Of a stretch of DNA of 64,000 nucleotides, positions 7,769 to 16,220 are shown piece by piece. Numbering within the stretch: the first letter of the stretch is position 1; each line of letters begins with the position of its first letter. The notes under the pieces are model-generated. The model saw only the letters and a program-made list of their open reading frames with translations. It was not told the DNA's origin and made no database searches. Source of the stretch: an uncultured Oscillibacter sp. (lineage in GTDB: Bacteria; Bacillota; Clostridia; Oscillospirales; Oscillospiraceae); NCBI GenBank assembly GCA_910583785.1, contig CAJTZK010000001.1, positions 124,001-188,000 on the forward strand, given 5' to 3'. Both the position numbers and the translations under genes were made by a program.

Positions 7769-8319
7769 AGCAAGCCCTCCTTTTCCAAATAGCGCCGCAG
7801 CTTCTCCCGGCTGCGGAACAGGCTGGTCCGTACGGTAGCCTCCCGCATACCATAACGCTTGGCAATGTCCGCCGCAGGCTCCGTAAACCAATAGCGCCGG
7901 AGAAACACGCTGCACTCCCGCTCCGGCAGGGTGCGGAGAAAGAGGTTTACCGTCTCCTCCAGTTCCACCGCCTCCACAGCCTGGAGGGTGTCCTCCCCTG
8001 AAACGCACTCCGTCAGCTCGTCTAGGACCAGGGGCAGTTCTCCCCTGCCCCGCTTCTCCGCACGGCCCGCCCGCCAGCGCGTAAATGCCAGATTCCGCGT
8101 GATCTTCCCCAGGAACGGGGCCAGCAGGCTAGGACGGTTCTCCGGCATAGCGTTCCAGGCGTTCAGCCAGGTATCGTTCACGCACTCCTCGGCGTCCCGC
8201 CGGTCCGGCAGGATGTTCCGGGCAATAGCACGGCAGTAGCCGCCGTATTTCTCCCCAGTCCTCCGGATGGCCTCCGGGTTCCGGGACCAGTATAGGTCCA
8301 CGATGGCATGGTCTTCCAT
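7765..8319 (-). CDS. ECF-type RNA polymerase sigma factor
   Basis: This 184-residue sigma-70-family protein has region 2 at about residues 25-90 (DAEECVNDTWLNAWNAMP) and region 4 at about 125-180, with a helix-turn-helix (ADIAKRYGMREATVRTSLFRSREKLRRYL). It directs RNA polymerase to a small set of promoters, usually for envelope or antimicrobial stress. The ATG at 8319 has AGGGGAG upstream; a longer reading to 8454 lacks a ribosome binding site. It is coupled to the downstream membrane protein. The target promoters are unknown. Confidence 0.88.
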   Translation of the reverse strand: MEDHAIVDLYWSRNPEAIRRTGEKYGGYCRAIARNILPDRRDAEECVNDTWLNAWNAMPENRPSLLAPFLGKITRNLAFTRWRAGRAEKRGRGELPLVLDELTECVSGEDTLQAVEAVELEETVNLFLRTLPERECSVFLRRYWFTEPAADIAKRYGMREATVRTSLFRSREKLRRYLEKEGLL

Positions 8320-8410
8320 GATCTCTCCCCTTTCATGTCTGCTGGAAGGGCCCTTCACTGATATAGACGGGAAAAATGGGCGGGCGTTCCCCTGTTTGGC
8401 CTGGTTTGCC

Positions 8411-8441
8411 AAAAAAAGCCGTCCGCCCCCTGGCGGACGGC
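8411..8441 (-). terminator. Terminator of the coaX transcript
   Basis: On the minus strand GCCGTCCGCC and GGCGGACGGC form a 10-bp stem around a 4-nt loop, followed by TTTTTTT. The rest of 8320-8500 shows no gene. Confidence 0.85.
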
Positions 8442-8500
8442 TGGAACCTCCCAAACAGGCCTGGAACTTCTGCCGCAGGGAGAACCGCAGGAGGCTGCCG

Positions 8501-9271
8501 TCAGCGGTTCTTCTGGTAGATGGTCCAAAGCCCGTCCATCAGGAGGAACTTGTCATAGAGAATCCGGTTGCGGCAATAGCGCACAATCACCGGGGCATTT
8601 CCCCCTGTGGCCACCACGCTGGCCTCCCGGCCCGGGAACTCCTCGCGGATGCGGTCAATGATGCCGTCCAGCATACCCGCGGTGCCGTACACGATACCGG
8701 AGCGCATGCAGTCTTCGGTATTTTTCCCGATAAGGGATTTGGGATGCTGGAGGGAGATGTCGGGAAGCTGGGCCGCCCGGCGGCTCAATGCCTCCAAAGA
8801 GACGTTGACCCCCGGCAGGAGGAGACCTCCCTCGTAGGTCCGGCCCTCGGAAATAACGCCGATGGTAGTGGCCGTTCCCATGTCAATGGTGATGATAGGG
8901 GGCGTGAACTTCTCCAGTGCCGCCACGGCGTCCGCCACAATGTCCGCTCCCACCTGGGTCTGGACCGTGAGGCGGATATTCAGGCCAGTTTTTACCCCGG
9001 GACCCACCACCATGGGAGGCTTTCCCAGGAGGCGGGTCAGGGCTTTCTCCATCATGAAATTCAGCGGAGGGACGACGCTGCACAGGATGGCCCCGGTGAC
9101 GTCCTGATAGCTGAAATGATAGAGGGTAAAAAGGTTCATCAGGTCGATGCTGATTTGGTCGGCGGTTTTCCGGCTGTCCGTGTCCAGGGAGGCCAAAAAG
9201 CGCAGGGTTTTGTTTTTGTCGAAAAGCCCCACCGAGGTGTTGGAGTTGCCCACATCAATAGCAAGCAGCAT
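8501..9271 (-). CDS. coaX: Type III pantothenate kinase
   Basis: The enzyme phosphorylates pantothenate in the first step of coenzyme A synthesis. It has 256 residues, usual for the family. The ASKHA-type phosphate loop is DVGNSNTSVG near the N-terminus. Further motifs are VVGPGVKTGL, TIDMGTATTIGVI and ATGGNAP. The start at 9271 has AAGGAG 9 nt upstream; the open frame extends further but without support. Divergent promoters separate it from ogt. Type III enzymes need a monovalent cation and are not feedback-inhibited by CoA (known of the family). Confidence 0.93.
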   Translation of the reverse strand: MLLAIDVGNSNTSVGLFDKNKTLRFLASLDTDSRKTADQISIDLMNLFTLYHFSYQDVTGAILCSVVPPLNFMMEKALTRLLGKPPMVVGPGVKTGLNIRLTVQTQVGADIVADAVAALEKFTPPIITIDMGTATTIGVISEGRTYEGGLLLPGVNVSLEALSRRAAQLPDISLQHPKSLIGKNTEDCMRSGIVYGTAGMLDGIIDRIREEFPGREASVVATGGNAPVIVRYCRNRILYDKFLLMDGLWTIYQKNR

Positions 9272-9314
9272 GGAGAGCGCTCCTTCCGTTCCAGTTTGAT
9301 TTCCAGTTTCTATA

Positions 9315-9343
9315 ATAGTAGCACGAGTCGGGGCTCCTTGCAA
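9315..9343 (-). promoter_or_regulatory. Probable coaX promoter
   Basis: On the minus strand TTGCAA (9338-9343) and TACTAT (9315-9320) are 17 bp apart, about 44 bp before the coaX start. Confidence 0.45.
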
Positions 9344-9362
9344 GAGCGGGCGGAAAAAGGGC

Positions 9363-9391
9363 TTGCACTCATACGTTTGTTCTGGTATAAT
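9363..9391 (+). promoter_or_regulatory. Extended -10 promoter for ogt
   Basis: TTGCAC (9363-9368), 17 bp, then TATAAT (9386-9391) preceded by TGG. The perfect -10 lies 32 bp before the ogt start. Confidence 0.65.
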
Positions 9392-9423
9392 GAAGACATT
9401 CTCAAGAGAGGAAGGCACCGTAT

Positions 9424-9954
9424 ATGACTTACCTGACAAAACTGGCCTCCCCCCTGGGTTCCCTGTCCTTGGCCTCCAACGGGGAGGAACTTACCGGGCT
9501 TTGGCTGGAGGGCCAGAAGTATTTTGCCGCCGGGCTGGAAGCGGGGGCGGAGGAGCGGCCGGACCTGCCGGTTTTCCGCCAGGCGGCGGCCTGGCTGGAC
9601 GCGTATTTTGAGAAGCGGGCCCTCCCTCCCCTGCCGCCTTTAGCTCCCAAGGGAAGCGCGTTCCGGCAGAGGGTGTGGAAGCTGCTGCTGGAGATTCCCC
9701 TTGGAGAGACTGCTACCTATGGGGGCTTGACAGAGAAATTAAAAGCCTCCGGCGTCCCTGCTTCCCCTCAGGCGGTGGGCGGGGCCGTGGGGCACAACCC
9801 CATCTCGATTATCATTCCCTGCCACCGGGTGGTGGGGGCGGACGGAAGACTGACGGGCTATGCTGGAGGCGTGGAGAAAAAGCGCTTTCTCTTGGAACTG
9901 GAGGACGTTGATTTATCCCGGCTTTACACGCCGAAGAATGGGACGGCGCTGTGA
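9424..9954 (+). CDS. ogt: Methylated-DNA--[protein]-cysteine S-methyltransferase
   Basis: This suicide repair protein moves the methyl group from O6-methylguanine to its own cysteine. It has 176 residues: an N-terminal domain to about residue 75 and a C-terminal winged-helix domain (FRQRVWKLLLEIPLGETATYGGL) with the active site IIIPCHRVVGADG and the conserved GYAGG after it. The ATG at 9424 is preceded by GAGAGGAAGG. Its stop overlaps a possible GTG of the next gene, so the two are probably co-transcribed. Confidence 0.95.
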   Translation: MTYLTKLASPLGSLSLASNGEELTGLWLEGQKYFAAGLEAGAEERPDLPVFRQAAAWLDAYFEKRALPPLPPLAPKGSAFRQRVWKLLLEIPLGETATYGGLTEKLKASGVPASPQAVGGAVGHNPISIIIPCHRVVGADGRLTGYAGGVEKKRFLLELEDVDLSRLYTPKNGTAL

Positions 9955-9965
9955 GGGAAAAGCGG

Positions 9966-10304
9966 ATGTTCCCTCCAATGGCAGTCCAGGAACAGGACTC
10001 CGCGCCGGGTCAACTGCCGCCGGAACTGGCGGAACCTACGGAACCGCCGCCCGCGCTGGGGAAATTCCCCTGCCCCTGCTGCGGCTGCAAAACCTTCCCC
10101 GTTTCCAAGGAGGACGCCCCCGCCTATATCTGTCCAGTGTGCTTCTGGGAAAACGACGTGTTTGATCCCGGCGGGGATCGGCCCAGTGATGAAAACCAGG
10201 GCATGACCCTGGCGGAAGGCCGGAAGGCTTACATGAAATTTGGCGCTGTCCGGGAGGAATTCCTGAAATATGCGCGGAAGCCCCTGCCGGAGGAGCTCCC
10301 ATAA
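9966..10304 (+). CDS. CPCC-family cysteine-rich protein
   Basis: A small protein of about 112 residues. A CPCC domain starts near residue 36 (FPCPCCGCKTF) with a second Cys pair in YICPVCFWEND and a conserved FDPGGDRPSDEN stretch; the four cysteines look like a zinc knuckle. The ATG at 9966 has GAGGGA upstream; the GTG at 9951 overlapping the ogt stop is an alternative start. The function of the family is unknown. It is co-oriented with ogt and ends at a strong terminator. Confidence 0.75.
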   Translation: MFPPMAVQEQDSAPGQLPPELAEPTEPPPALGKFPCPCCGCKTFPVSKEDAPAYICPVCFWENDVFDPGGDRPSDENQGMTLAEGRKAYMKFGAVREEFLKYARKPLPEELP

Positions 10305-10313
10305 TGATGGCAG

Positions 10314-10346
10314 AAAAACGGGCATGGTTTTCCCATGCCCGTTTTT
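10314..10346. terminator. Bidirectional terminator between CPCC gene and spoIVA
   Basis: AAAAACGGGCATGG pairs with CCATGCCCGTTTTT around a short loop. It serves two convergent genes. Confidence 0.9.
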
Positions 10347-10347
10347 G

Positions 10348-11823
10348 TTATAGAATAATGCAGATGAGCCCCCCGCTGCCCTCGTTGATGATGCGGGTCA
10401 GGGTCTCCTGGAGCTTTTTCCGGGCGTCCTCCGGCATCCGTTTCAGCTTGCCTTGGAGATCGTCGCTGACCAGCTCGTGGAAGCTCCGGCCAAAGATATT
10501 GGACTGCCAGATTTTGCTGGTGTCCCCCTCGAACTCCTGGAGGAGATAGTTCACCATGTCCTCGGACTGCTTCTCGTTCCCCACGATGGGCGACACCGCC
10601 GTCTCGATGTCCGCCCGGATCATGTGGATGCTGGGAGCGCTGGCTTTCAGCTTTACGCCGTAGCGGCCCCCCTGTTTCATGATCTCCGGCTCCTCCAGCT
10701 TCAGCTCGCCGATGCTGGGCACCACGATGCCGTACCCCGTTTCCTTCACGTCCCGCAGGGCTCCGGCTACTTTGTCGTACTCCGCTTTCACCGCCGCCAG
10801 GCGGGTCAGCAAGCTCATCAGGTCCCCGTCGTCCCCTACCTCGAAGCCGGATTGTTCCGACAAGGTGTGATAGAACAGCTCCCGGGGCAGGCTCAGGCTG
10901 GCTGCCGCCACGCCAGTACCTAAGTCAATGGAAGTGATTTTGGCCTCACTGATATTTTCGCATTCCCCCAGGGCGGCAATGACGCCGTCCACCTCCCGGA
11001 TGTGCTGGAGCTGGGAGGTTCCCTGCCGCACTGCGTCGTAAAGGCTGGCCTTGATGGGGTGCTCCGTGGGCAGGGCGTCCACCCAGGGGGGCAGGAAGAG
11101 GTCCAGCTCCTGCATGGGAAACTCATAGAGGACGGCCTTGAGGATGTCCGCCACGTCCTCCTCCCCCAGGTCCAGGCAGTTTACCGGGACGCAGTTTACC
11201 TCATAACGGGAGGCGATGTCCCGGGCAATGGCCTCCGCCCGGTCGCTTTTGGGGTCCACAGAGTTCAGCAGGACGATGAAGGGCTTCCCCATCTCCTGGA
11301 GCTCCCGGACTACCCGTTCCTCCGCCTCCAGGTAGTCCTCCCGTGGAATGTCGGAAACTGTGCCGTCGGTGGTGATGACGATTCCGATGGTGGAGTGCTC
11401 CGAGATCACCTTCCGGGTGCCGATTTCCGCCGCCTCGGTCATGGGTATCTCATGGTCGTACCAGGGGGTGGTGACCATCCGGGGAGCGTCGTCCTCAAAC
11501 TGGCCGATGGCCCCCCGGACCATGTAGCCCACACAGTCGATGAGCCGCACGGAGAAGGACGCGCCATCCGGCAGCTGCACCTGGGCCGCCTCCTCTGGGA
11601 CAAACTTGGGCTCCGCCGTCATGATGGTCCTGCCGGAGCCGCTCTGGGGCAGTTCATCCCGGGCCCGCTCCTTGCGGTACACGTTTTCAATGTTGGGAAT
11701 GACCTGGGTTTCCATGAAGCGCTTAATGAAGGTGGACTTTCCGGTCCGTACCGGGCCCACCACGCCGATGTAGATATCCCCCGCCGTGCGGGTGGCGATA
11801 TTCTGATAGATGGTCGTATTCAT
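10348..11823 (-). CDS. spoIVA: Stage IV sporulation protein A
   Basis: SpoIVA is the ATPase that polymerises on the forespore surface as the coat basement layer. It has 491 residues, matching the family. The Walker A motif GPVRTGKS is at residues 23-30; a TRAFAC GTPase-like head is followed by a middle domain and a conserved C-terminus ending SGGLICIIL, the part that docks to SpoVM in Bacillus. The ATG at 11823 is preceded by AAGGACGGGA; the longer frame upstream was rejected because it crosses the promoter. It stands alone under a sigma-E-type promoter. Its partners spoVM and sipL lie within 5 kb. Confidence 0.97.
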   Translation of the reverse strand: MNTTIYQNIATRTAGDIYIGVVGPVRTGKSTFIKRFMETQVIPNIENVYRKERARDELPQSGSGRTIMTAEPKFVPEEAAQVQLPDGASFSVRLIDCVGYMVRGAIGQFEDDAPRMVTTPWYDHEIPMTEAAEIGTRKVISEHSTIGIVITTDGTVSDIPREDYLEAEERVVRELQEMGKPFIVLLNSVDPKSDRAEAIARDIASRYEVNCVPVNCLDLGEEDVADILKAVLYEFPMQELDLFLPPWVDALPTEHPIKASLYDAVRQGTSQLQHIREVDGVIAALGECENISEAKITSIDLGTGVAAASLSLPRELFYHTLSEQSGFEVGDDGDLMSLLTRLAAVKAEYDKVAGALRDVKETGYGIVVPSIGELKLEEPEIMKQGGRYGVKLKASAPSIHMIRADIETAVSPIVGNEKQSEDMVNYLLQEFEGDTSKIWQSNIFGRSFHELVSDDLQGKLKRMPEDARKKLQETLTRIINEGSGGLICIIL

Positions 11824-11861
11824 AGCATCCCGTCCTTTTTCCGCTCCATATTCATGTTCCC

Positions 11862-11891
11862 AATCTATGCCCGTCCGGCAGAAAGTATGAC
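11862..11891 (-). promoter_or_regulatory. Sigma-E-type promoter of spoIVA
   Basis: On the minus strand GTCATA (11886-11891), a 16-bp spacer and CATAGATT (11862-11869, fitting CATANNNT). The layout equals that found before spoIIIAA, and spoIVA is sigma-E-controlled in B. subtilis. Confidence 0.7.
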
Positions 11892-11964
11892 GGCCCGTCT
11901 TGTTTTGGAGAAAACGCACAAGGAAGATTCCCCGCTGTCCAGACTGATTTGGTCGAAATCATGC

Positions 11965-11993
11965 TTTACAGCGGTTCTTTAATATGGTAAACT
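11965..11993 (+). promoter_or_regulatory. Promoter of the amino-acid ABC transporter
   Basis: TTTACA (11965-11970), 17 bp ending TGG, then TAAACT (11988-11993); 52 bp before the binding-protein gene. Confidence 0.55.
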
Positions 11994-12045
11994 GCTAATG
12001 TATTAAACGAACGGACTTGCCCGTTCCAATCTGGAGGATGAAGAC

Positions 12046-12945
12046 ATGATGAAAAGCAAACAGTTTTGGGCTCTTCTGCTGGCTCTAGCTATGGTCTGGA
12101 GCCTGGCCGCCTGCGGCGGCAAGGAAGGAAATTCCGCCCCGGGGGAAAACGGGGACACTTCAGCCGCCGCCCCGGAGGACCCGGAGACCGGAGACACCGG
12201 AAGCGGACAGGCGGACGCCGAAAGCGACCTGGCCTATGTCCAGGGCAAGGGTGCCCTGGTGGTGGGCATGACGGACTTTGCCCCTATGGACTACCGGGAC
12301 GCTGATGGCAATTGGATCGGCTTTGACGCCGACATGGCTTCCGCTTTCGCAGAGAGCCTGGGCGTCAAGGTGGAATTCCAGGAGATCACCTGGGATTATA
12401 AGGTCATGGAACTGGACGCCAAAAGCATCGACTGCGTCTGGAATGGCATGACCCTGAACGACGAAGTCAAAGCGGCTATGGACACCGGAAACGCCTACTG
12501 CCTCAATGCCCAGGTGCTGGTGGTTCCCTCCAGCAAGGCTGCGGACTTTGAGAACTTAACCAGCCTGGAGGGCCTGAATGTGGCTGTGGAATCCGGCTCC
12601 GCCGGAGAGGATGCCGCCGAAGCCCTGGGCGCTGTCACCACCGCCGTGGCCAAGCAGGCCGACGCACTGATGGAGGTCTCCGCAGGTACCGCCGACGCCG
12701 CCGTCATCGACCTGCTGATGGCCGGAGCCATGATCGGCGAAGGGACCAATTATGAGAACCTTACATACACCGTCAATCTGAACACCGCCCAGGGCCTGGA
12801 GTCCGAGGAATACGGCGTGGGCTTCCGCAAGGGGTCCGATCTGGTGGAGGCGTGGAACAGCTTCTGGGCTGCCGCCATTGCCGACGGTTCCGTCCTGGAG
12901 ACTGGCACCACATACGGCGTGCAGGAATCCCTGATTCTTGAATAA
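12046..12945 (+). CDS. Amino-acid ABC transporter substrate-binding lipoprotein
   Basis: An extracellular binding protein of 299 residues. It has a signal peptide with lipobox LAAC near residue 23 and an acidic, Gly/Ser-rich linker to about residue 58. A type-II periplasmic-binding fold (SBP_bac_3) follows, starting GALVVGMTDFAPMDY and including GFDADMASAFAESLGVKVEF and the polar-amino-acid motif WDYKVMELDAKSIDCVWNGMT. It is the first gene of a binding-protein/permease/ATPase set of the GlnH-P-Q type. Candidate ligands are polar amino acids such as glutamine, cystine or arginine; the sequence does not decide. GGAGG lies 8 nt before the ATG. Confidence 0.9.
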   Translation: MMKSKQFWALLLALAMVWSLAACGGKEGNSAPGENGDTSAAAPEDPETGDTGSGQADAESDLAYVQGKGALVVGMTDFAPMDYRDADGNWIGFDADMASAFAESLGVKVEFQEITWDYKVMELDAKSIDCVWNGMTLNDEVKAAMDTGNAYCLNAQVLVVPSSKAADFENLTSLEGLNVAVESGSAGEDAAEALGAVTTAVAKQADALMEVSAGTADAAVIDLLMAGAMIGEGTNYENLTYTVNLNTAQGLESEEYGVGFRKGSDLVEAWNSFWAAAIADGSVLETGTTYGVQESLILE

Positions 12946-12967
12946 GCCCCGGACAACTGAAATCCTC

Positions 12968-12997
12968 AAAGGCAGAGAGGCTCCCCTCTCTGCCTTT
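12968..12997 (+). terminator. Intercistronic hairpin between binding protein and permease genes
   Basis: A perfect 13-bp stem (AAAGGCAGAGAGG / CCTCTCTGCCTTT) with a 4-nt loop and only a short T run. Such hairpins commonly lower permease expression relative to binding protein or protect the upstream mRNA. Confidence 0.7.
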
Positions 12998-13040
12998 GGA
13001 CAGTTTTCCTCCCCGAAAATTCCAATGAGAGGACGATTCC

Positions 13041-13730
13041 ATGTTTTCTTTTTTCGGTTCCGCTGAATTCCAGACGGTTTTGTCCGCACTGAACACGGGC
13101 TTTATCAAGACCATCCAGCTCTTTTTCGTTACGCTGGTAGGGGCGGTCCCCCTGGGGCTGGTCATCTCCTTCGGCTCTATGAGCCGCATCCCTCCCCTGC
13201 GATGGCTGACCAAAACCCTGGTCTGGATGGTCCGGGGTACGCCTCTGGTCCTCCAAATTATTGCCCTTTACTATGTGCCCGGCCTAAAGGGATTCCCCAT
13301 CTGGAGCGGCGGCGAGTCCGGGCGCTTCACCGCTGTGTCGGTGGCGTTCGTCATCAACTACGCCTGCTATTTCTCGGAGATCTACCGGGGCGGCATCCAG
13401 GGCGTTCCCTCCGGCCAGCAAGAGGCCGGGCTGGTGCTGGGCATGACAAAGCGGCAGATTTTCTTCAAGGTCACGCTGCTGCAAATGATCAAGCGCATCG
13501 TGCCTCCCATGTCCAACGAGATCATCACCCTGGTCAAGGACACCTCCCTGGCCCGGGTGGTCGCCCTACAGGAAGTCATCTGGATGGGCGAGTCCTTCAT
13601 GAAGGGCAACCAGGGCTACGCGGGGCTGGTGTGGCCGCTGTTCTTCACGGCGGCGTACTACCTGGCGTTCAGCGGCGTGGCAACCATCCTGCTGGGGAAG
13701 CTGGAAAAGAAGCTGGAATATTTCCGTTGA
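13041..13730 (+). CDS. Amino-acid ABC transporter permease (HisM/GlnP family)
   Basis: The integral membrane subunit, 229 residues with about five hydrophobic helices. An N-terminal FIKTIQLFFVTLVGAVPLGL helix starts the fold. The cytoplasmic EAA-like coupling loop is seen at QQEAGLVLGMTKRQIFFKVTLLQMI, and a second conserved stretch is NEIITLVKDTSLARVV. This protein acts as a homodimer in the family. GAGAGGA lies upstream of the ATG. It follows the binding-protein gene after an intercistronic hairpin and is 16 bp from the ATPase gene. Confidence 0.92.
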   Translation: MFSFFGSAEFQTVLSALNTGFIKTIQLFFVTLVGAVPLGLVISFGSMSRIPPLRWLTKTLVWMVRGTPLVLQIIALYYVPGLKGFPIWSGGESGRFTAVSVAFVINYACYFSEIYRGGIQGVPSGQQEAGLVLGMTKRQIFFKVTLLQMIKRIVPPMSNEIITLVKDTSLARVVALQEVIWMGESFMKGNQGYAGLVWPLFFTAAYYLAFSGVATILLGKLEKKLEYFR

Positions 13731-13746
13731 GAGGAGTTTAACGGCG

Positions 13747-14514
13747 ATGGCGATTTTAGAAGTCCAACACATTGAGAAGCACTTCGGGGACACCCAGGTC
13801 CTCAGCGATATCAGCTTTTCCCTGGAAGAGGGCCAGGCCCTCTCCATCATCGGTTCCTCCGGCTCTGGCAAGACCACCCTGCTCCGCTGCTTGAACTTCC
13901 TGGAGCGGCCGGATCACGGCACCATTGCCGTGAAGGGCGGCGTGATCTTTGACGCATCGGACCCCTCTACCCAGGCGGAGCGGGATATCCGCCAGAAGCG
14001 GCTCCACTTCGGCCTGGTATTCCAGAATTTCAACCTCTTCCCCCAGTACACGGCCCTGCAAAATATCACCCTGGCCCGGGAACTGCTGGCCAAGGAGCGG
14101 GGCGGCGAAAACAAGGAGGATATCGTGAAGGCGGGCCGGGAGCTGCTAGCCCGGATGGGCCTGGCCGACCGGGCGGAGCACTATCCCCACCAGCTCTCCG
14201 GCGGCCAGCAGCAGCGGGTGGCCATTGCCCGGGCGCTGGCCCTTCATCCGGATATCCTCTGCTTCGACGAGCCCACCTCCGCCCTGGACCCGGAGCTCAC
14301 CGGAGAGGTCCTGCGGGTTATCCGTTCCCTGGCGGAACAGAAAACCACCATGATCATCGTCACCCACGAAATGGCCTTTGCACGGGACGTGGCGGACCAG
14401 GTGATCTTCATGGACGGCGGCGTCATCGTGGAGCAGGGTGACCCCAAGGAGGTCATCGACCATCCCAAGGAGGAACGGACGAGGCAGTTCCTCTCCCGGT
14501 ATGCAAATGGCTGA
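13747..14514 (+). CDS. Amino-acid ABC transporter ATP-binding protein (GlnQ type)
   Basis: The 255-residue ATPase that powers uptake. Walker A is GSSGSGKTT, the Q-loop FQNFNLFPQ, the signature LSGGQQQR, Walker B ILCFDEPTSALD and the switch His is in IVTHEM. The sequence from ALDPE onward is typical of polar-amino-acid importers. GAGAGGAG lies upstream of the ATG. It is the last gene of the set and is followed by a short tandem repeat and a terminator. Confidence 0.94.
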   Translation: MAILEVQHIEKHFGDTQVLSDISFSLEEGQALSIIGSSGSGKTTLLRCLNFLERPDHGTIAVKGGVIFDASDPSTQAERDIRQKRLHFGLVFQNFNLFPQYTALQNITLARELLAKERGGENKEDIVKAGRELLARMGLADRAEHYPHQLSGGQQQRVAIARALALHPDILCFDEPTSALDPELTGEVLRVIRSLAEQKTTMIIVTHEMAFARDVADQVIFMDGGVIVEQGDPKEVIDHPKEERTRQFLSRYANG

Positions 14515-14543
14515 AATCCAATAACCGTAAAGCAAAAGGGATG

Positions 14544-14575
14544 TATGAGTATATGAGTATATGAGTATATGAGTA
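14544..14575. repeat. Tandem repeat, 4 x 8 bp (TATGAGTA)
   Basis: Four exact head-to-tail copies of TATGAGTA lie between the transporter ATPase stop and the terminator. There is no open frame through them. Confidence 0.9.
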
Positions 14576-14581
14576 AAAGAA

Positions 14582-14612
14582 CGCGGGAGAAATCTCCCGC
14601 GCTCTTTTTTAT
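14582..14612. terminator. Bidirectional terminator between transporter and sipL-like gene
   Basis: A 9-bp stem CGCGGGAGA / TCTCCCGCG with a 2-nt loop is flanked by AAAAG on the left and a T run on the right, so it can work in both directions. Confidence 0.8.
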
Positions 14613-16147
14613 GCTCTTTTCCTGGGAATCAGCAGCATCTGGTCTTGGCGGATCTCCTCTTCCCCCTCCAGTTGGTTGGCTGAGAGGATGGCCGAGATGG
14701 TGGTATTGTACTTTTTCGCCAGGTCCCAGGCACTCTCCTGCCGCCCGATGCACCGCAGTACCAGGGAGGGCGCGCCGCCCAGGTCTTTGGTGGTTTCCGT
14801 GTCCAGCTTGGCGGAAGAGACGCAGACCCGCTTCACCCTGGCCGCCGCTTCCACGTGGAAGTCCACCGGGAAGCGGACTTCGATGCCCCGGTCTCCCAGG
14901 GTGCCCTGGACCTCCTCGGCACAGACAGCCCGGGCGGTAATCCGGCAATCCTCTGGCAGTTCCAGCTGGCAGCCAGCGTCGATGTTCCGCTCCGCTACCA
15001 AGGGCACGCCGCCCTCGTCTAAATACATGGCCCGGACCGTTACTCCGGCCCGGAGCACCGCCAGGTTCCCCTCCCGGCTGACGGATACCGCGCCGCATTT
15101 GGCAGACAGGGCCAGGATGGACTCCGCCACCACGCCGATTTCCAATACCTCCCGCAGGGTCTGGCGGCGGGTCAGGTTCTCGCAGAAGCTGGTGATATTC
15201 AGCGGCGCCGCCTCGTAAGCCACATCGTAGGCGGTGGAATAAAGGTCGCTGAGCAAAGTCAGTTCCTGTTCCTCCCGGAGCAGGGCCGTGGCATGGAGAT
15301 ACAGCGTCACGGCAATCTGCCGGCCCTCCGGGTCGTCGCCGTCAATCTGCAAATCTGTCCCGGTGAGCTGCATCTGCAAGCTGGCAGCGGAACCCTCCAC
15401 GGCCCCCTCCACCTCCATAATCTGGGAAAAGGGCAGCTCCGCAGAGGCGGAACCGCATCCGCCATTGTTGTCCCGGTAGAGCAGGCTGACGGAAAAAACA
15501 CCCTTGAAGATCAGCTTGCTCCCCACGATCTTTGTCTCCGTGACAGAGCTGGAAACCTGGCTGTTCAACAGCTCCGCTGCTCCCTCCCGGCCTGGTGAGA
15601 GATTCATTTCTTCTGTAAAGGTAAAATCCTTTTCCACAATGTGGGTCAAAAGGATTGCGTGCTGCCCCTCCTGGCGTTTTTCCACCTGGAGCCCTGGCTC
15701 CGCCTCCGTATCCGCGCAGAACACCAGGGGTTTGCGCTGATATCCAGTCACATGGGTCACCAGCTTGCAGTGGGTGAAAATCTTCCGGGGATTCAGCATC
15801 CGGGCCTCCAGAAATTCCGTTTCTGTTTCCGCCGTCAGATGCTGGCAGCCTGGCAGGGCCCGGCTGTCACTCTCGACGGTAAAGGGGATGGCGAATTCCA
15901 GTGTCCGGACGCCGCTCTCTCCGTCGGGGGTATAAAGCACCGTGACCCGGACCGTTCCGGAGAGCTCCGCCTTCCCGTCCCGCAGTTCCCGGCTGTGGAG
16001 GTAGACCTTCCCGTCCGTTTCGATAATGCGGGCAATATCAGGACAATAGTCCGGCACGATCGTCTCTGCGGTCTCCTCCTGCGCCAGGGTCAATTCCCCG
16101 CCTGTGTCATAGGCGTCCAAAGACACATTTTTCAAATCCAGTTCCAT
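14609..16147 (-). CDS. sipL: SipL-like spore coat morphogenetic protein (DUF3794 repeats plus LysM)
   Basis: The protein has 512 residues: repeated DUF3794/SipL-type domains over about 1-450 and a C-terminal LysM domain (about 465-510, RQESAWDLAKKYNTTISAIL...). This is the architecture of C. difficile SipL, which binds SpoIVA through LysM and is needed for coat encasement. SpoIVA and SpoVM, the other two basement-layer proteins, are encoded nearby. AAGGAAGGAG lies 6 nt before the ATG. A sigma-E-type promoter sits at 16191-16220. The name is by architecture and context. Confidence 0.82.
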   Translation of the reverse strand: MELDLKNVSLDAYDTGGELTLAQEETAETIVPDYCPDIARIIETDGKVYLHSRELRDGKAELSGTVRVTVLYTPDGESGVRTLEFAIPFTVESDSRALPGCQHLTAETETEFLEARMLNPRKIFTHCKLVTHVTGYQRKPLVFCADTEAEPGLQVEKRQEGQHAILLTHIVEKDFTFTEEMNLSPGREGAAELLNSQVSSSVTETKIVGSKLIFKGVFSVSLLYRDNNGGCGSASAELPFSQIMEVEGAVEGSAASLQMQLTGTDLQIDGDDPEGRQIAVTLYLHATALLREEQELTLLSDLYSTAYDVAYEAAPLNITSFCENLTRRQTLREVLEIGVVAESILALSAKCGAVSVSREGNLAVLRAGVTVRAMYLDEGGVPLVAERNIDAGCQLELPEDCRITARAVCAEEVQGTLGDRGIEVRFPVDFHVEAAARVKRVCVSSAKLDTETTKDLGGAPSLVLRCIGRQESAWDLAKKYNTTISAILSANQLEGEEEIRQDQMLLIPRKRA

Positions 16148-16190
16148 GTAGAACTCCTTCCTTTCCCGGCAGGTATAGAATCCATGTCCT

Positions 16191-16220
16191 ACTCTATGCG
16201 CCGCCGGGGCGGGATATGTT
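16191..16220 (-). promoter_or_regulatory. Sigma-E-type promoter of the sipL-like gene
   Basis: On the minus strand AACATA (16215-16220), 16 bp, then CATAGAGT (16191-16198, fitting CATANNNT). It begins right after the spoVM stop codon. Confidence 0.6.

Noticed and set aside
7769..8008. N-terminal extension of the membrane partner of the ECF sigma
   Set aside because: It is the sigma gene read in another frame; the ATGA-coupled start at 7768 is far better.
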